From Paracoccaceae bacterium (GTDB lineage: Bacteria > Pseudomonadota > Alphaproteobacteria > Rhodobacterales > Rhodobacteraceae), in the NCBI GenBank assembly GCA_026982515.1, contig JALSGY010000094.1:1-26679 (forward strand): a stretch of DNA of 26,679 bases, read 5' to 3'. Of the stretch, positions 1-6,378 are shown piece by piece. The first letter of the stretch is position 1. Every line of letters begins with the position of its first letter. The notes beneath the pieces are model-generated. The model saw nothing but the letters and a program-made list of their open reading frames with translations, ran no database searches and was not told where the DNA came from. The translations under genes and the position numbers were made by a program.

Positions 1-1682
1 GCAGTGAACCAGGCCAGGGCTGCCTCACGATGGTAGGCATTGTCCTCGACCCCGAGGTAGTCGATGAAAAAGGTCTCGACCCGCTCGATCCCATCCCATT
101 CCAGGCTCTCCAGCCGGTCGATCACCGGGTGGAAGGAATTGCACCTGGCCGCTGTCTCGACAGCCGCGGTAATGTCCAGCACGCTCGCATCCAGACCGTA
201 GCCGCCTTGTTCTTCCGGCGCGGCCAGGATCAGCTTGCGGTCGTATTCGTCGGCGTCCAGCCACTCGCGCCCGTTGAAGTGATCCTCGATCGGCACGCGC
301 GACAGGTCCAGCCCGGGGAAGTCCACCAGCTTTCGGGTGACGATCTTCCGGGTGAAGAGGTTGTAGGAGATGGTGCCCTTGAAGATCGGGTCGTGTTGGA
401 AAATCAGGTTGACGTTGTGGACGGTCTTGGCGACCGCTCCGGTCTCGGGGTGCACGACAAGGGCGGTGCGCCAGCTCTTCTTGCTCGGTTTATTCGAGTC
501 CCGAACAATCTCTCTAACTTCTCCCTCGCCCGGCTCGTCATCGTCGAACCGCCCGGCCGTGTTCTCGGTGTCGTCATCGAAACTGGCACGCCGCCCCTCC
601 AGCAGGGCCTCCTTGACCGCGGGATCACGGCCCGCGAACTCTACCATTGCCCGGTAGCTTGGCAGCTTGCCCGGCGAAGTGCCTTCGCGCACCGACTCGT
701 CGAGGTGGCCAAACTTGTGAATGCGCATCAGGTCCCAGGCGTTCGCTGCCCCCTCGATGGGGTCCGAACCATGGTGGGAATAAAGAAACAGCCCGTCATC
801 GTATGACACAGCCCCATTGGCGGCGGTGCCCGGGACATAGGTGTAGCGCGGATGGCCGTCTGTGCTGACACCGGACTCGTAAATGTCGGCAAGAAATTTG
901 GCGATCACCTCGTCCACTGTGTAGGTGCGGCACCATGCGCCGATGATCCCCGGTTTCTCGCGCGGGTCTTCCATCTTGCGGTTGGGGTCCGCTCCCCGGG
1001 CGGTCTTTTCGTCCGAGCGCATGGGCAGCTGGGTATGGTCGCGCCAGTCGCCCTCGAACGACTCAAGCATCGCGTCCACGTCCAGGATTTCGCCTTCGTT
1101 GCGTTCGCAGCGGTATTCCTGGTCGCGTGAACGCGACGGCATGTATGAGACTTGGGCGAAACGGTGCGAGACTACATCCACCGCGTCGATCGAGGCTTGC
1201 GGATCGGCGAACAGGCGCGCGGCCAAGATGCGGGTGAGCGCATTCGCCTCGTCATGGTCCACCGGTCGGGACAGAGGCATGTGGATGCGCCAGCGCGGAC
1301 TCTCCGGGCAATGCTTGCGGGTGGTGTGCCGCAGGAACTCATAGTCGCAGATCGGCGACAGACCCATCTCGATCTCGCCCACCTGGGCGGGCGTCACTGC
1401 GTCGAGATCGAAGGACAGTAGTGTGCGCTTGAGCATGTTCACCAAGCGACGCTTGCCGTCCTTGAAATGCGCCCCAACGATGAAGCCTGGAGCCGCCTTG
1501 CGGACGCCTTGTTCATCGACTGAAAGCTTGAGGTATTGGGCGAAGGTCAAACCCTCGTCCACCGACGGACGCTCGAATTTGCGGCAGAATTTTCGCCAGG
1601 TGATCGTGATGTTCTTGACCCGGCCGCGGTTTTCCTGCCCGGTCGAGATACGCAACTTGTGAAAATCGTTCTTGCCTGACAT
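1..1682 (-). CDS. VapE/VirE-type phage primase-helicase, N-terminal 560 residues (runs off left edge)
   Basis: The minus strand is open from an ATG at 1682 to the window edge, so the stop and the helicase core lie outside. A good ribosome binding site, GGAGGGG, precedes the ATG. Residues about 85-215 look like an archaeo-eukaryotic primase/prim-pol domain: the hydrophobic-D-x-D motif LLSFDLD (residues 88-94) is followed by RWRIHMPLSRPV (130-141) and HRFAQVSYMPS (173-183). A middle segment (RYTYVPGTAANG near 279-290, YSHHGSDP near 301-308) matches what I recall of phage virulence-associated E proteins. From about residue 515 the sequence FHPVIDRLESLEWDGIERV is the typical entry into the VirE helicase domain (PF05272). 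The Walker A motif is beyond the edge. The likely role is priming and unwinding at the phage origin. It lies 33 bp downstream of the small HTH gene on the same strand and is probably co-transcribed with it. Confidence 0.9.
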   Translation of the reverse strand, partial: MSGKNDFHKLRISTGQENRGRVKNITITWRKFCRKFERPSVDEGLTFAQYLKLSVDEQGVRKAAPGFIVGAHFKDGKRRLVNMLKRTLLSFDLDAVTPAQVGEIEMGLSPICDYEFLRHTTRKHCPESPRWRIHMPLSRPVDHDEANALTRILAARLFADPQASIDAVDVVSHRFAQVSYMPSRSRDQEYRCERNEGEILDVDAMLESFEGDWRDHTQLPMRSDEKTARGADPNRKMEDPREKPGIIGAWCRTYTVDEVIAKFLADIYESGVSTDGHPRYTYVPGTAANGAVSYDDGLFLYSHHGSDPIEGAANAWDLMRIHKFGHLDESVREGTSPGKLPSYRAMVEFAGRDPAVKEALLEGRRASFDDDTENTAGRFDDDEPGEGEVREIVRDSNKPSKKSWRTALVVHPETGAVAKTVHNVNLIFQHDPIFKGTISYNLFTRKIVTRKLVDFPGLDLSRVPIEDHFNGREWLDADEYDRKLILAAPEEQGGYGLDASVLDITAAVETAARCNSFHPVIDRLESLEWDGIERVETFFIDYLGVEDNAYHREAALAWFT

Positions 1683-1715
1683 TCGCCCCTCCAGAATCAC
1701 GCCAGCCGAGCGCCG

Positions 1716-2021
1716 TCAGCAGGAGGCGGAGCCGTCGCTGTATTGCTTGAACTCGGGAAGCGCGAAGCGGATCAGGTTTTCCCAGTAGAGGGGCATCTCT
1801 GGGTGGCGGTCGTGCGAAAGCCGAAGGATTTCCAACGCCACACGAATCTTGAGTGAATCATGCCTGAGAGCCCGATAGACGGTTTCGTGGCTCAGGCCGA
1901 GGTCCTTGGCAAAGCCAGGCACGTCGAAGAACCCGCCAGGCGTTCGGTGATCCGGGAAGTATTCCATCAGCAGGTTGTAGAGGTCATTGTAGATGTGGAG
2001 CGGTTTTCCCTTGCCCGGCAT
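1716..2021 (-). CDS. Small helix-turn-helix protein, putative regulator of the vapE operon
   Basis: This is a 101-residue protein starting at an ATG with a purine-rich ribosome binding site (AAAGGGTAAGG). Residues about 33-55 (DVPGFAKDLGLSHETVYRAL) have the form of a helix-turn-helix, with an Ala-x3-Gly-Leu-Ser turn and a TVYRAL recognition helix. The rest is a short alpha-helical tail that I do not recognise. It is the first gene of the leftward unit, with vapE 33 bp downstream, and its promoter faces the rightward replication operon across a 150-bp gap with a 14-bp palindrome. I infer an autoregulator or a switch between the two transcripts. An alternative is a non-regulatory replication accessory protein. 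I cannot name a family with certainty. Confidence 0.7.
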   Translation of the reverse strand: MPGKGKPLHIYNDLYNLLMEYFPDHRTPGGFFDVPGFAKDLGLSHETVYRALRHDSLKIRVALEILRLSHDRHPEMPLYWENLIRFALPEFKQYSDGSASC

Positions 2022-2171
2022 GGCCTTACCCTTTCTGATGATTCTTTAGCTGATACGGCTATCATAATTACTTGTGTAGGGAAATATCACTTTTCAGTTG
2101 AAGCTACCATATATTGTGCGTTAGAAGGGCCGCATCGGAAGATTCGCCAAGACAAATGAGAGGAGCACCAC
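2022..2171. promoter_or_regulatory. Divergent promoter region between the vapE unit and the replication operon
   Basis: This is an AT-rich gap between two diverging genes. A perfect palindrome TGATA-CGGC-TATCA lies at 2051-2064. Leftward, a -10-like TATGAT is read from 2066 to 2061, with a -35-like GTGATA from 2090 to 2085 and an 18-bp spacer. Rightward, TATATT at 2110-2115 is a good -10, but the position for its -35 is poor, which would fit activator dependence. The motif AATATCAC (2083-2090) overlaps the leftward -35 and lies where the rightward -35 should be. Promoters are predicted by eye only. Confidence 0.6.
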
Positions 2172-2699
2172 ATGAGCCTGGAAGCTGCGATTGCGGAACT
2201 CACGGCCGCAGTCAGGGAAAACACCGAAGTTCACGCGAAGTTCGCAGAGATTGCCCGGACTGCATCGAAGTCGGCACAGCCCAAGAAAGCCGTCGATGAC
2301 GAAGCGTCTGAGGAGGCCAAGGCCGAGAAAAGCGAACCTCAGAAGAAGGCCGCATCGAAAAAGGCGGCTGCAAAAAAGAACGGAACCGCTCGGAAGCGGA
2401 AGCCGGTTGCGGTCAGGGGCGCGGTGGATGAGAGCGCAATTCGCCAGATTGCCCGGGCCTACCTCGACGGCGAAGACGAGGACGAACGCGAAGCGAAGAA
2501 GAAGAATGTGAGCGCGGCGTTCGAGCATCTCGGCGTGAAGAAGCTCAGCGACCTCGAAGACGACACCGAGCGGGCGAAACTGGCAGCCTATATCGCCCAT
2601 TGGGAGGCCGGGGCCAATCTCGGCTTCGACGCCATCGACGACCTCGTAGCCGAAGCTGCGGGGGACGATGACGAGGACATGGACGAAATGCTCGACTGA
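2172..2699 (+). CDS. Hypothetical phage protein with Lys/Ala-rich middle and acidic C-terminal tail
   Basis: This 175-residue protein starts at an ATG with GAGAGGAG upstream. Residues 1-30 form a predicted amphipathic helix. Residues about 35-80 are a low-complexity Lys/Ala/Glu stretch resembling a flexible DNA-binding tail. Residues 85-145 are a compact helical segment containing FEHLGVKKLSDLED (117-130), of a kind I recall at the C-terminus of small proteins in siphophage replication modules. The last residues (GDDDEDMDEMLD) are strongly acidic. It is the first gene of the rightward replication operon. The acidic tail resembles that of the DUF2815 ssDNA-binding protein two genes downstream, so a role at ssDNA or as a partner of replication proteins is possible. 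The function is unknown. Confidence 0.75.
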   Translation: MSLEAAIAELTAAVRENTEVHAKFAEIARTASKSAQPKKAVDDEASEEAKAEKSEPQKKAASKKAAAKKNGTARKRKPVAVRGAVDESAIRQIARAYLDGEDEDEREAKKKNVSAAFEHLGVKKLSDLEDDTERAKLAAYIAHWEAGANLGFDAIDDLVAEAAGDDDEDMDEMLD

Positions 2700-2708
2700 C
2701 GAGCGCCT

Positions 2709-2762
2709 TGCGCGGGCACCCTACCCACACCTCTTCCTCCCTGAAACCGGGGTGCCCGCGCA
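2709..2762 (+). terminator. Strong 13-bp hairpin in the gap before the MazZ-like gene
   Basis: The arms TGCGCGGGCACCC (2709-2721) and GGGTGCCCGCGCA (2750-2762) are perfectly complementary around a 28-nt loop poor in purines. No U-tract follows, so it is not a classical intrinsic terminator. Attenuation, RNA stabilisation or a Rho-related site are alternatives. The hairpin lies in the stretch that a longer version of the next ORF would cover, which argues for the later start at 2783. Confidence 0.6.
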
Positions 2763-2782
2763 CCAGCGCATCGAGACACAAG

Positions 2783-3478
2783 ATGAAACTCGTTGACACG
2801 AACCCGAAGACCCGTTTCGGAATGGCCAAGCCGGGCGTTGCAGACGTCCCGCCCGTAGCGCTGATCCATCTTGGACTTGCCATGCGTGACGGGGCGCAGA
2901 AATACGGCAGGGTCAACTACCGGGAGCATCCGGTGACGGCCTCCGTTTACTACGAAGCCGCTATGAGGCATCTGATGGCTTGGTGGGATGGCGAGGATAG
3001 CGCCGAGGATTCCGGCGTGCACCATCTCGGCCACGTCATGGCCTGCTGTGCCATTCTCCTAGACACCGAGGCGCAAGGGACCCTGAATGACGACCGCCCG
3101 AAACCGACCGGGCGCTTCGCCGAACTCATCGCGCAACTCACGGCCCCGATGAACGGGGCGGAAGGCGATCATTGGGCTTCCAGCATCGTCGATTCCCCTG
3201 CTGAGGCCTCGATGCTCGACCGAATTCTCGGCGGCTCTGAGGAACAGCGCGGCAACGAAGATGAGGACAAATGGGAAGAACCCGGCATTGATGAGTGTGT
3301 GAACGCGGTAAACCAGTGGCTCAACGATGCACAGAACCATGCTGAGGAAATCCGCCGGTCGAGCCTGCTGCATGACTGGCTGAACGAGAACGATGCGGCC
3401 TCGGTTTCCGACCTTGGAGAACCCTATCAGCGTGTGCTGTTCGCAAACTGGCTACGCCACCAAGGGGGGCGCATCTGA
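2783..3478 (+). CDS. dATP/dGTP diphosphohydrolase / MazZ-like N-terminal domain protein
   Basis: I chose the ATG at 2783 (231 residues). The frame is open back to 2708, but that extension reads through a perfect hairpin and has no protein-like character. Residues 1-95 match the DUF5664 family (PF18909, dATP/dGTP diphosphohydrolase and MazZ N-terminal): a helix with [16 protein letters not shown], then [17 protein letters not shown] (62-78) and [14 protein letters not shown] (80-93). The family hydrolyses purine dNTPs and shapes the phage nucleotide pool. In some phages MazZ works with PurZ to make 2-aminoadenine nucleotides; no PurZ is in this window. The C-terminal ~120 residues (from about 111) have no family I recognise and are Glu/Asp-rich. 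The stop overlaps the next start (TGATG). Confidence 0.8.
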   Translation: MKLVDTNPKTRFGMAKPGVADVPPVALIHLGLAMRDGAQKYGRVNYREHPVTASVYYEAAMRHLMAWWDGEDSAEDSGVHHLGHVMACCAILLDTEAQGTLNDDRPKPTGRFAELIAQLTAPMNGAEGDHWASSIVDSPAEASMLDRILGGSEEQRGNEDEDKWEEPGIDECVNAVNQWLNDAQNHAEEIRRSSLLHDWLNENDAASVSDLGEPYQRVLFANWLRHQGGRI

Positions 3479-4632
3479 TGCCCTCGGCGCACGCCAGGCT
3501 TTCTCCTTCTGCCGCACACCGTTGGCTCCGCTGCCCGGGATCGGTGGGCTTGTGCGAAACACTCGGAGAGGACCGCAGCAGCGAGTTCGCCGCCGAGGGG
3601 ACAGTGGCCCATCATATCCGGGAATCCTGTCTGGCCTTCGGCTTCGAGCCAGAGGAATTTCTCGGCCAAACCATCAAGGCCGACGGGTTCGAGTTCGAAG
3701 TTACGGAAGAGATGGTCGAGGCGCTGCGCCCAGGGATCGAGTGGGTTCGTGAACGCCCCGGGCGCGTCGTGAACGAGATGCGCGTCTCATTCGACCGCTG
3801 GCTACCGGGGCAGTTCGGAACGCTGGACGTGGGGATCATCTCAGACGACCTCATCACCATTAACGACCTGAAATACGGCGCAGGCGTCCCCGTCTCGCCC
3901 GAGCACAACGAGCAGCTTATGACCTACGCGCTCGGGTTCTGGGATAATGTCGCCCGGTTCGAGACCGACGCGACCGAGTTCCTCCTTGTCATCGACCAAC
4001 CCCGGGCGCAGGGCGGCGGCGGGGAGTGGCAGGTATCGCTCGACGAGTTGCTGGAATTCGGCACAACCCTTGAGGCGGGATACGAGGCCGTTCACAGCGA
4101 CGATCCAGCCCTCAACGCCGGGGAAAAGCAGTGCCGCTTCTGCCCCGCGAAAGGCATCTGCCCGGAACTGGCCCGCTTCAATCTGGAACTCATGGGCTCC
4201 AAGTTCGACGATCTGGACGGTGACGAACTCCAGCTGAACGATGCCGACACCATGACCCCTGACAGGCTGGCGAAGGTTGTGCTGAACTCCGACATGATCC
4301 GTCGGTGGCTCGATTCCGTGCACGCCAAGGTGCTCGCCGACACCCTGTCAGGCAACCCGCCGCCAGGCATCAAGGCGGTCAGGGGCCGCAGGGGAGTCAA
4401 GAAATGGATCGACGAGAAGGCGGCAGAGGAATTCCTGTCGAAGTCCCTCGGCCCGTCAGAGATGTTCCACCCGAAGAAGCTTATCTCGCCCGCGCAGGCC
4501 GAGAAAAAACTACCCCCCGACAAATCCGAGCGCCTCGAACGCTTCTGGACGCAAGCGGAAGGAAAACCCGTCCTGGTTCCCGAGGACGACAAGCGCCCCG
4601 CAATCAGCCAGGCAGACAAGTTCGACGACTAG
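3478..4632 (+). CDS. DUF2800 RecB/Cas4-like PD-(D/E)XK nuclease with probable Fe-S cluster
   Basis: This 384-residue protein overlaps the previous stop by one base (TGATG) and has an AAGGGGGG ribosome binding site. The DUF2800 (PF10926) pattern is clear: [14 protein letters not shown] at the N-terminus, EGTVAHH (residues 40-46), GTLDVG with D117, then IND-LKYG with D130 and K132 as the nuclease D...D-x-K signature, and [10 protein letters not shown] (144-153). Cysteines C19, C219, C222 and C228 follow the one-plus-three arrangement of Cas4/AddB-type Fe-S nucleases. It probably processes DNA ends or recombination intermediates during phage replication. It sits in the usual place before the DUF2815 ssDNA-binding protein. 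Confidence 0.9.
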   Translation: MPSAHARLSPSAAHRWLRCPGSVGLCETLGEDRSSEFAAEGTVAHHIRESCLAFGFEPEEFLGQTIKADGFEFEVTEEMVEALRPGIEWVRERPGRVVNEMRVSFDRWLPGQFGTLDVGIISDDLITINDLKYGAGVPVSPEHNEQLMTYALGFWDNVARFETDATEFLLVIDQPRAQGGGGEWQVSLDELLEFGTTLEAGYEAVHSDDPALNAGEKQCRFCPAKGICPELARFNLELMGSKFDDLDGDELQLNDADTMTPDRLAKVVLNSDMIRRWLDSVHAKVLADTLSGNPPPGIKAVRGRRGVKKWIDEKAAEEFLSKSLGPSEMFHPKKLISPAQAEKKLPPDKSERLERFWTQAEGKPVLVPEDDKRPAISQADKFDD

Positions 4633-4687
4633 CCATGCCCGGATATTCACCAAAAACGTAAACCGTCAACCGAAGAAAGGAAACGAC

Positions 4688-5278
4688 ATGGCAACCGAGA
4701 AAGACCCCCGCGAGGTTTACCTCAAGAACGTCCGGCTTTCTTACCCGCATCTGACCGAAAAGCAGAAGGCGACCGAGGACGCGACACCGAAGTATTCGGC
4801 GGCCTTCCTGATCGACCCCTCGACCAAGGTCGGAAGGCAGAACATCAAGCGCATCAAGGCGGCGATGGCGGCAGCCGAGGAACAGGCGTTCAAGAAGACC
4901 GGCCTGCGCTACAAGGATGACCGCATCTGCTTCAAGGACGGCAACGAGTGCTACAATCAGAACGGCGACGTGAAGGACGGCTACGAGGACATGATGGTCC
5001 TCCGGGCCTCCAACCCCAACCCGATCACCCTGCTGCACCGCAACAAGAAGACCGTCGATCCCGACAATTCGCCCTTCTACGGCGGCTGCTATGTCGAGGC
5101 CATTGTCCGGCTCTACGGCACCAAGAAGGGCGGCGCCCCCGGCCTGTTTGCGAGCCTGGAAGCCGTGCGTTTCTGGGAGGATGGCGAGCACTTCGGCAGC
5201 CCGCCCGTGGGTGCCGACGCTTTCGATGACGACGACGAGGAGGACGATTTCGACGAAGACGACGACCTCCTCGACTGA
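4688..5278 (+). CDS. DUF2815 single-stranded DNA-binding protein
   Basis: This 196-residue protein has a strong ribosome binding site, AGAAAGGA. The start (EVYLKNVRLSYPHL), the segment PKYSAAFLIDP and the later FYGGCYVEAIVRLYG fit DUF2815 (PF10991), an OB-fold ssDNA-binding family related in design to T7 gp2.5. The C-terminus is almost purely acidic (DDDDEEDDFDEDDDLLD, residues about 180-196), as in other SSBs that use the tail to recruit polymerase and helicase. It is the expected partner of the family A polymerase downstream. The 55-bp gap upstream contains the 10-mer GATATTCACC (4642-4651), found again at 22353. Confidence 0.88.
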   Translation: MATEKDPREVYLKNVRLSYPHLTEKQKATEDATPKYSAAFLIDPSTKVGRQNIKRIKAAMAAAEEQAFKKTGLRYKDDRICFKDGNECYNQNGDVKDGYEDMMVLRASNPNPITLLHRNKKTVDPDNSPFYGGCYVEAIVRLYGTKKGGAPGLFASLEAVRFWEDGEHFGSPPVGADAFDDDDEEDDFDEDDDLLD

Positions 5279-5285
5279 CCGGAAC

Positions 5286-5323
5286 GGGCGCGGTTTGCCA
5301 CCACTCACACTCTGACCGCGCCC
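5286..5323 (+). terminator. 9-bp GC-rich hairpin between the ssDNA-binding protein and the methyltransferase
   Basis: GGGCGCGGT (5286-5294) and ACCGCGCCC (5315-5323) are perfectly complementary with a 20-nt purine-poor loop. No U-tract follows. The layout (immediately after an acidic-tailed gene, C/U-rich loop) is the same as for the hairpin at 2709-2762. Confidence 0.5.
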
Positions 5324-5352
5324 ACTATCCCCCGCGAGGCGCCGGACGACCG

Positions 5353-6378
5353 ATGACGGCCTACTACAACGAGAATGATCCAGAGGCAGCAGCCGTCCTG
5401 CGGGAGTTGATCAAGGTCGGCCTCATCGCACAGGGCGAGGTCGATGACCGCAGCATTCGGGAGGTCGATCCGAGAGACCTCGCGGGGTTCACCCAATGTC
5501 ATTTCTTCGCGGGGATCGGCGTCTGGAGCTACGCCTTGCGTCTGGCAGACTGGCCGGACGACAGCCCTGCCTGGACCGGCTCATGCCCGTGCCAGCCTTT
5601 TTCATCCGCCGGAAAACGCAAGGGAACCGAAGATGACCGCCACCTTTGGCCCGTATGGTTCGACCTCATCCGAGAGTGCCAGCCTGTCGTCGTATTTGGC
5701 GAACAGGTTGCGTCGAAGGACGGCCTCGGTTGGCTCGACCTTGTATCGGCTGACCTGGAAGCAGCGGACTACGCCCTCGGGACGACCGATCTTTGCGCTG
5801 CGGGCGTCGGTGCACCGCATATCCGCCAGCGGCTCTTTTTCGGGGCCTACCATCGCCGATCTGCCCTGCCGGGGCTGGGCCACCACGACCGCGCGGGATG
5901 GCTCTCGCGGAACGCTGCCGCCCCGACCGACCGACGCGGGAGTTCCGCTGGATCAGATGGCCGCGCTGGCGGGCTGGGTCACGGCGTCGGCGCGGGACTG
6001 GAAGGACACGCCCGGCATGGCGACGGAGGCGGTGAACCCGGACGGATCGAAGCGAAAGCGAGTGGATCAGCTGCCCCGACAGGCGCTGCTGGCCCTGGGC
6101 ACCCCGGTCCGACGAACGGCTTCTGGAGAGATGCTGACTGGCTCCTCTGCCGGGATGGAAGGTGGCGCCCCGTTGAACCCGGAACATTCCCGCTGGCTAA
6201 TGGGTCTCCCGCCCGCGTGGGGCTTTTGCGCTGCTATGGCAATGCAATCGTTCCCGAGGTCGCAAAGGCGTTCATCTGTGATTTCCGGGACGCCTTCCAT
6301 GCGCTCAAGGACACCGACGCCTTCCTCGAAGGTTACGGTGAAAGAGCTTCTGAGCTAGAGGCCCGCGATGCCGATTGA
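5353..6378 (+). CDS. DNA (cytosine-5) methyltransferase
   Basis: This 341-residue protein carries the ordered C5-methyltransferase motifs: motif I FFAGIG (residues 51-56), motif IV with the catalytic Cys in CPCQPFSSAGKRKG (78-91), motif VI as GEQV (116-119, in place of ENV), motif VIII PHIRQR (155-160) and motif X YGNAIVPEVAKAFI (295-308). Residues about 170-250 are a Gly/Ala/Arg-rich low-complexity stretch where a target recognition domain is expected. Residues 251-300 (TNGFWRDADWLLCRDGRWRP and following) again look conserved. The ATG at 5353 has only a weak ribosome binding site. The stop lies 11 bases inside the polymerase gene. The likely role is methylating phage DNA against host restriction. 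A second long frame overlaps nucleotides 5444-6358 (+1 relative to this one) and is listed separately. Confidence 0.88.
   Translation: MTAYYNENDPEAAAVLRELIKVGLIAQGEVDDRSIREVDPRDLAGFTQCHFFAGIGVWSYALRLADWPDDSPAWTGSCPCQPFSSAGKRKGTEDDRHLWPVWFDLIRECQPVVVFGEQVASKDGLGWLDLVSADLEAADYALGTTDLCAAGVGAPHIRQRLFFGAYHRRSALPGLGHHDRAGWLSRNAAAPTDRRGSSAGSDGRAGGLGHGVGAGLEGHARHGDGGGEPGRIEAKASGSAAPTGAAGPGHPGPTNGFWRDADWLLCRDGRWRPVEPGTFPLANGSPARVGLLRCYGNAIVPEVAKAFICDFRDAFHALKDTDAFLEGYGERASELEARDAD
5633..6358 (+). CDS. Overlapping +1-frame ORF inside the C5 methyltransferase gene
   Basis: This frame is open from 5444. The most convincing start is the ATG at 5633, with AGGGA seven bases upstream, giving 241 residues. 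The product includes GSTLYRLTWKQRTTPSGRP, then LAGWVTASARDWKDTPGMAT and LNPEHSRWLMGLPPAW. Strings of this type (YRLTWK, ARDWKD, NPxHSRWLMG) are ones I recall from many phage proteins annotated as methyltransferases or hypotheticals. In about 5885-6130 the third codon positions of this frame are nearly all G or C, like the neighbouring genes, while the methyltransferase frame is low-complexity there. It could be a true overprinted gene, part of a frameshifted methyltransferase, or a chance open frame favoured by high G+C. The periodicity argues against the last. Confidence 0.5.
   Translation: MTATFGPYGSTSSESASLSSYLANRLRRRTASVGSTLYRLTWKQRTTPSGRPIFALRASVHRISASGSFSGPTIADLPCRGWATTTARDGSRGTLPPRPTDAGVPLDQMAALAGWVTASARDWKDTPGMATEAVNPDGSKRKRVDQLPRQALLALGTPVRRTASGEMLTGSSAGMEGGAPLNPEHSRWLMGLPPAWGFCAAMAMQSFPRSQRRSSVISGTPSMRSRTPTPSSKVTVKELLS

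Noticed and set aside
30..806. Plus-strand 258-codon open frame near the left edge
   Set aside because: It is antisense to the VapE-like gene, whose minus-strand translation shows clear family motifs. There is no ribosome binding site or domain in the plus frame.
2708..2782. N-terminal extension of the MazZ-like protein
   Set aside because: It would translate a perfect 13-bp hairpin and lacks a ribosome binding site; the family domain starts right after the ATG at 2783.
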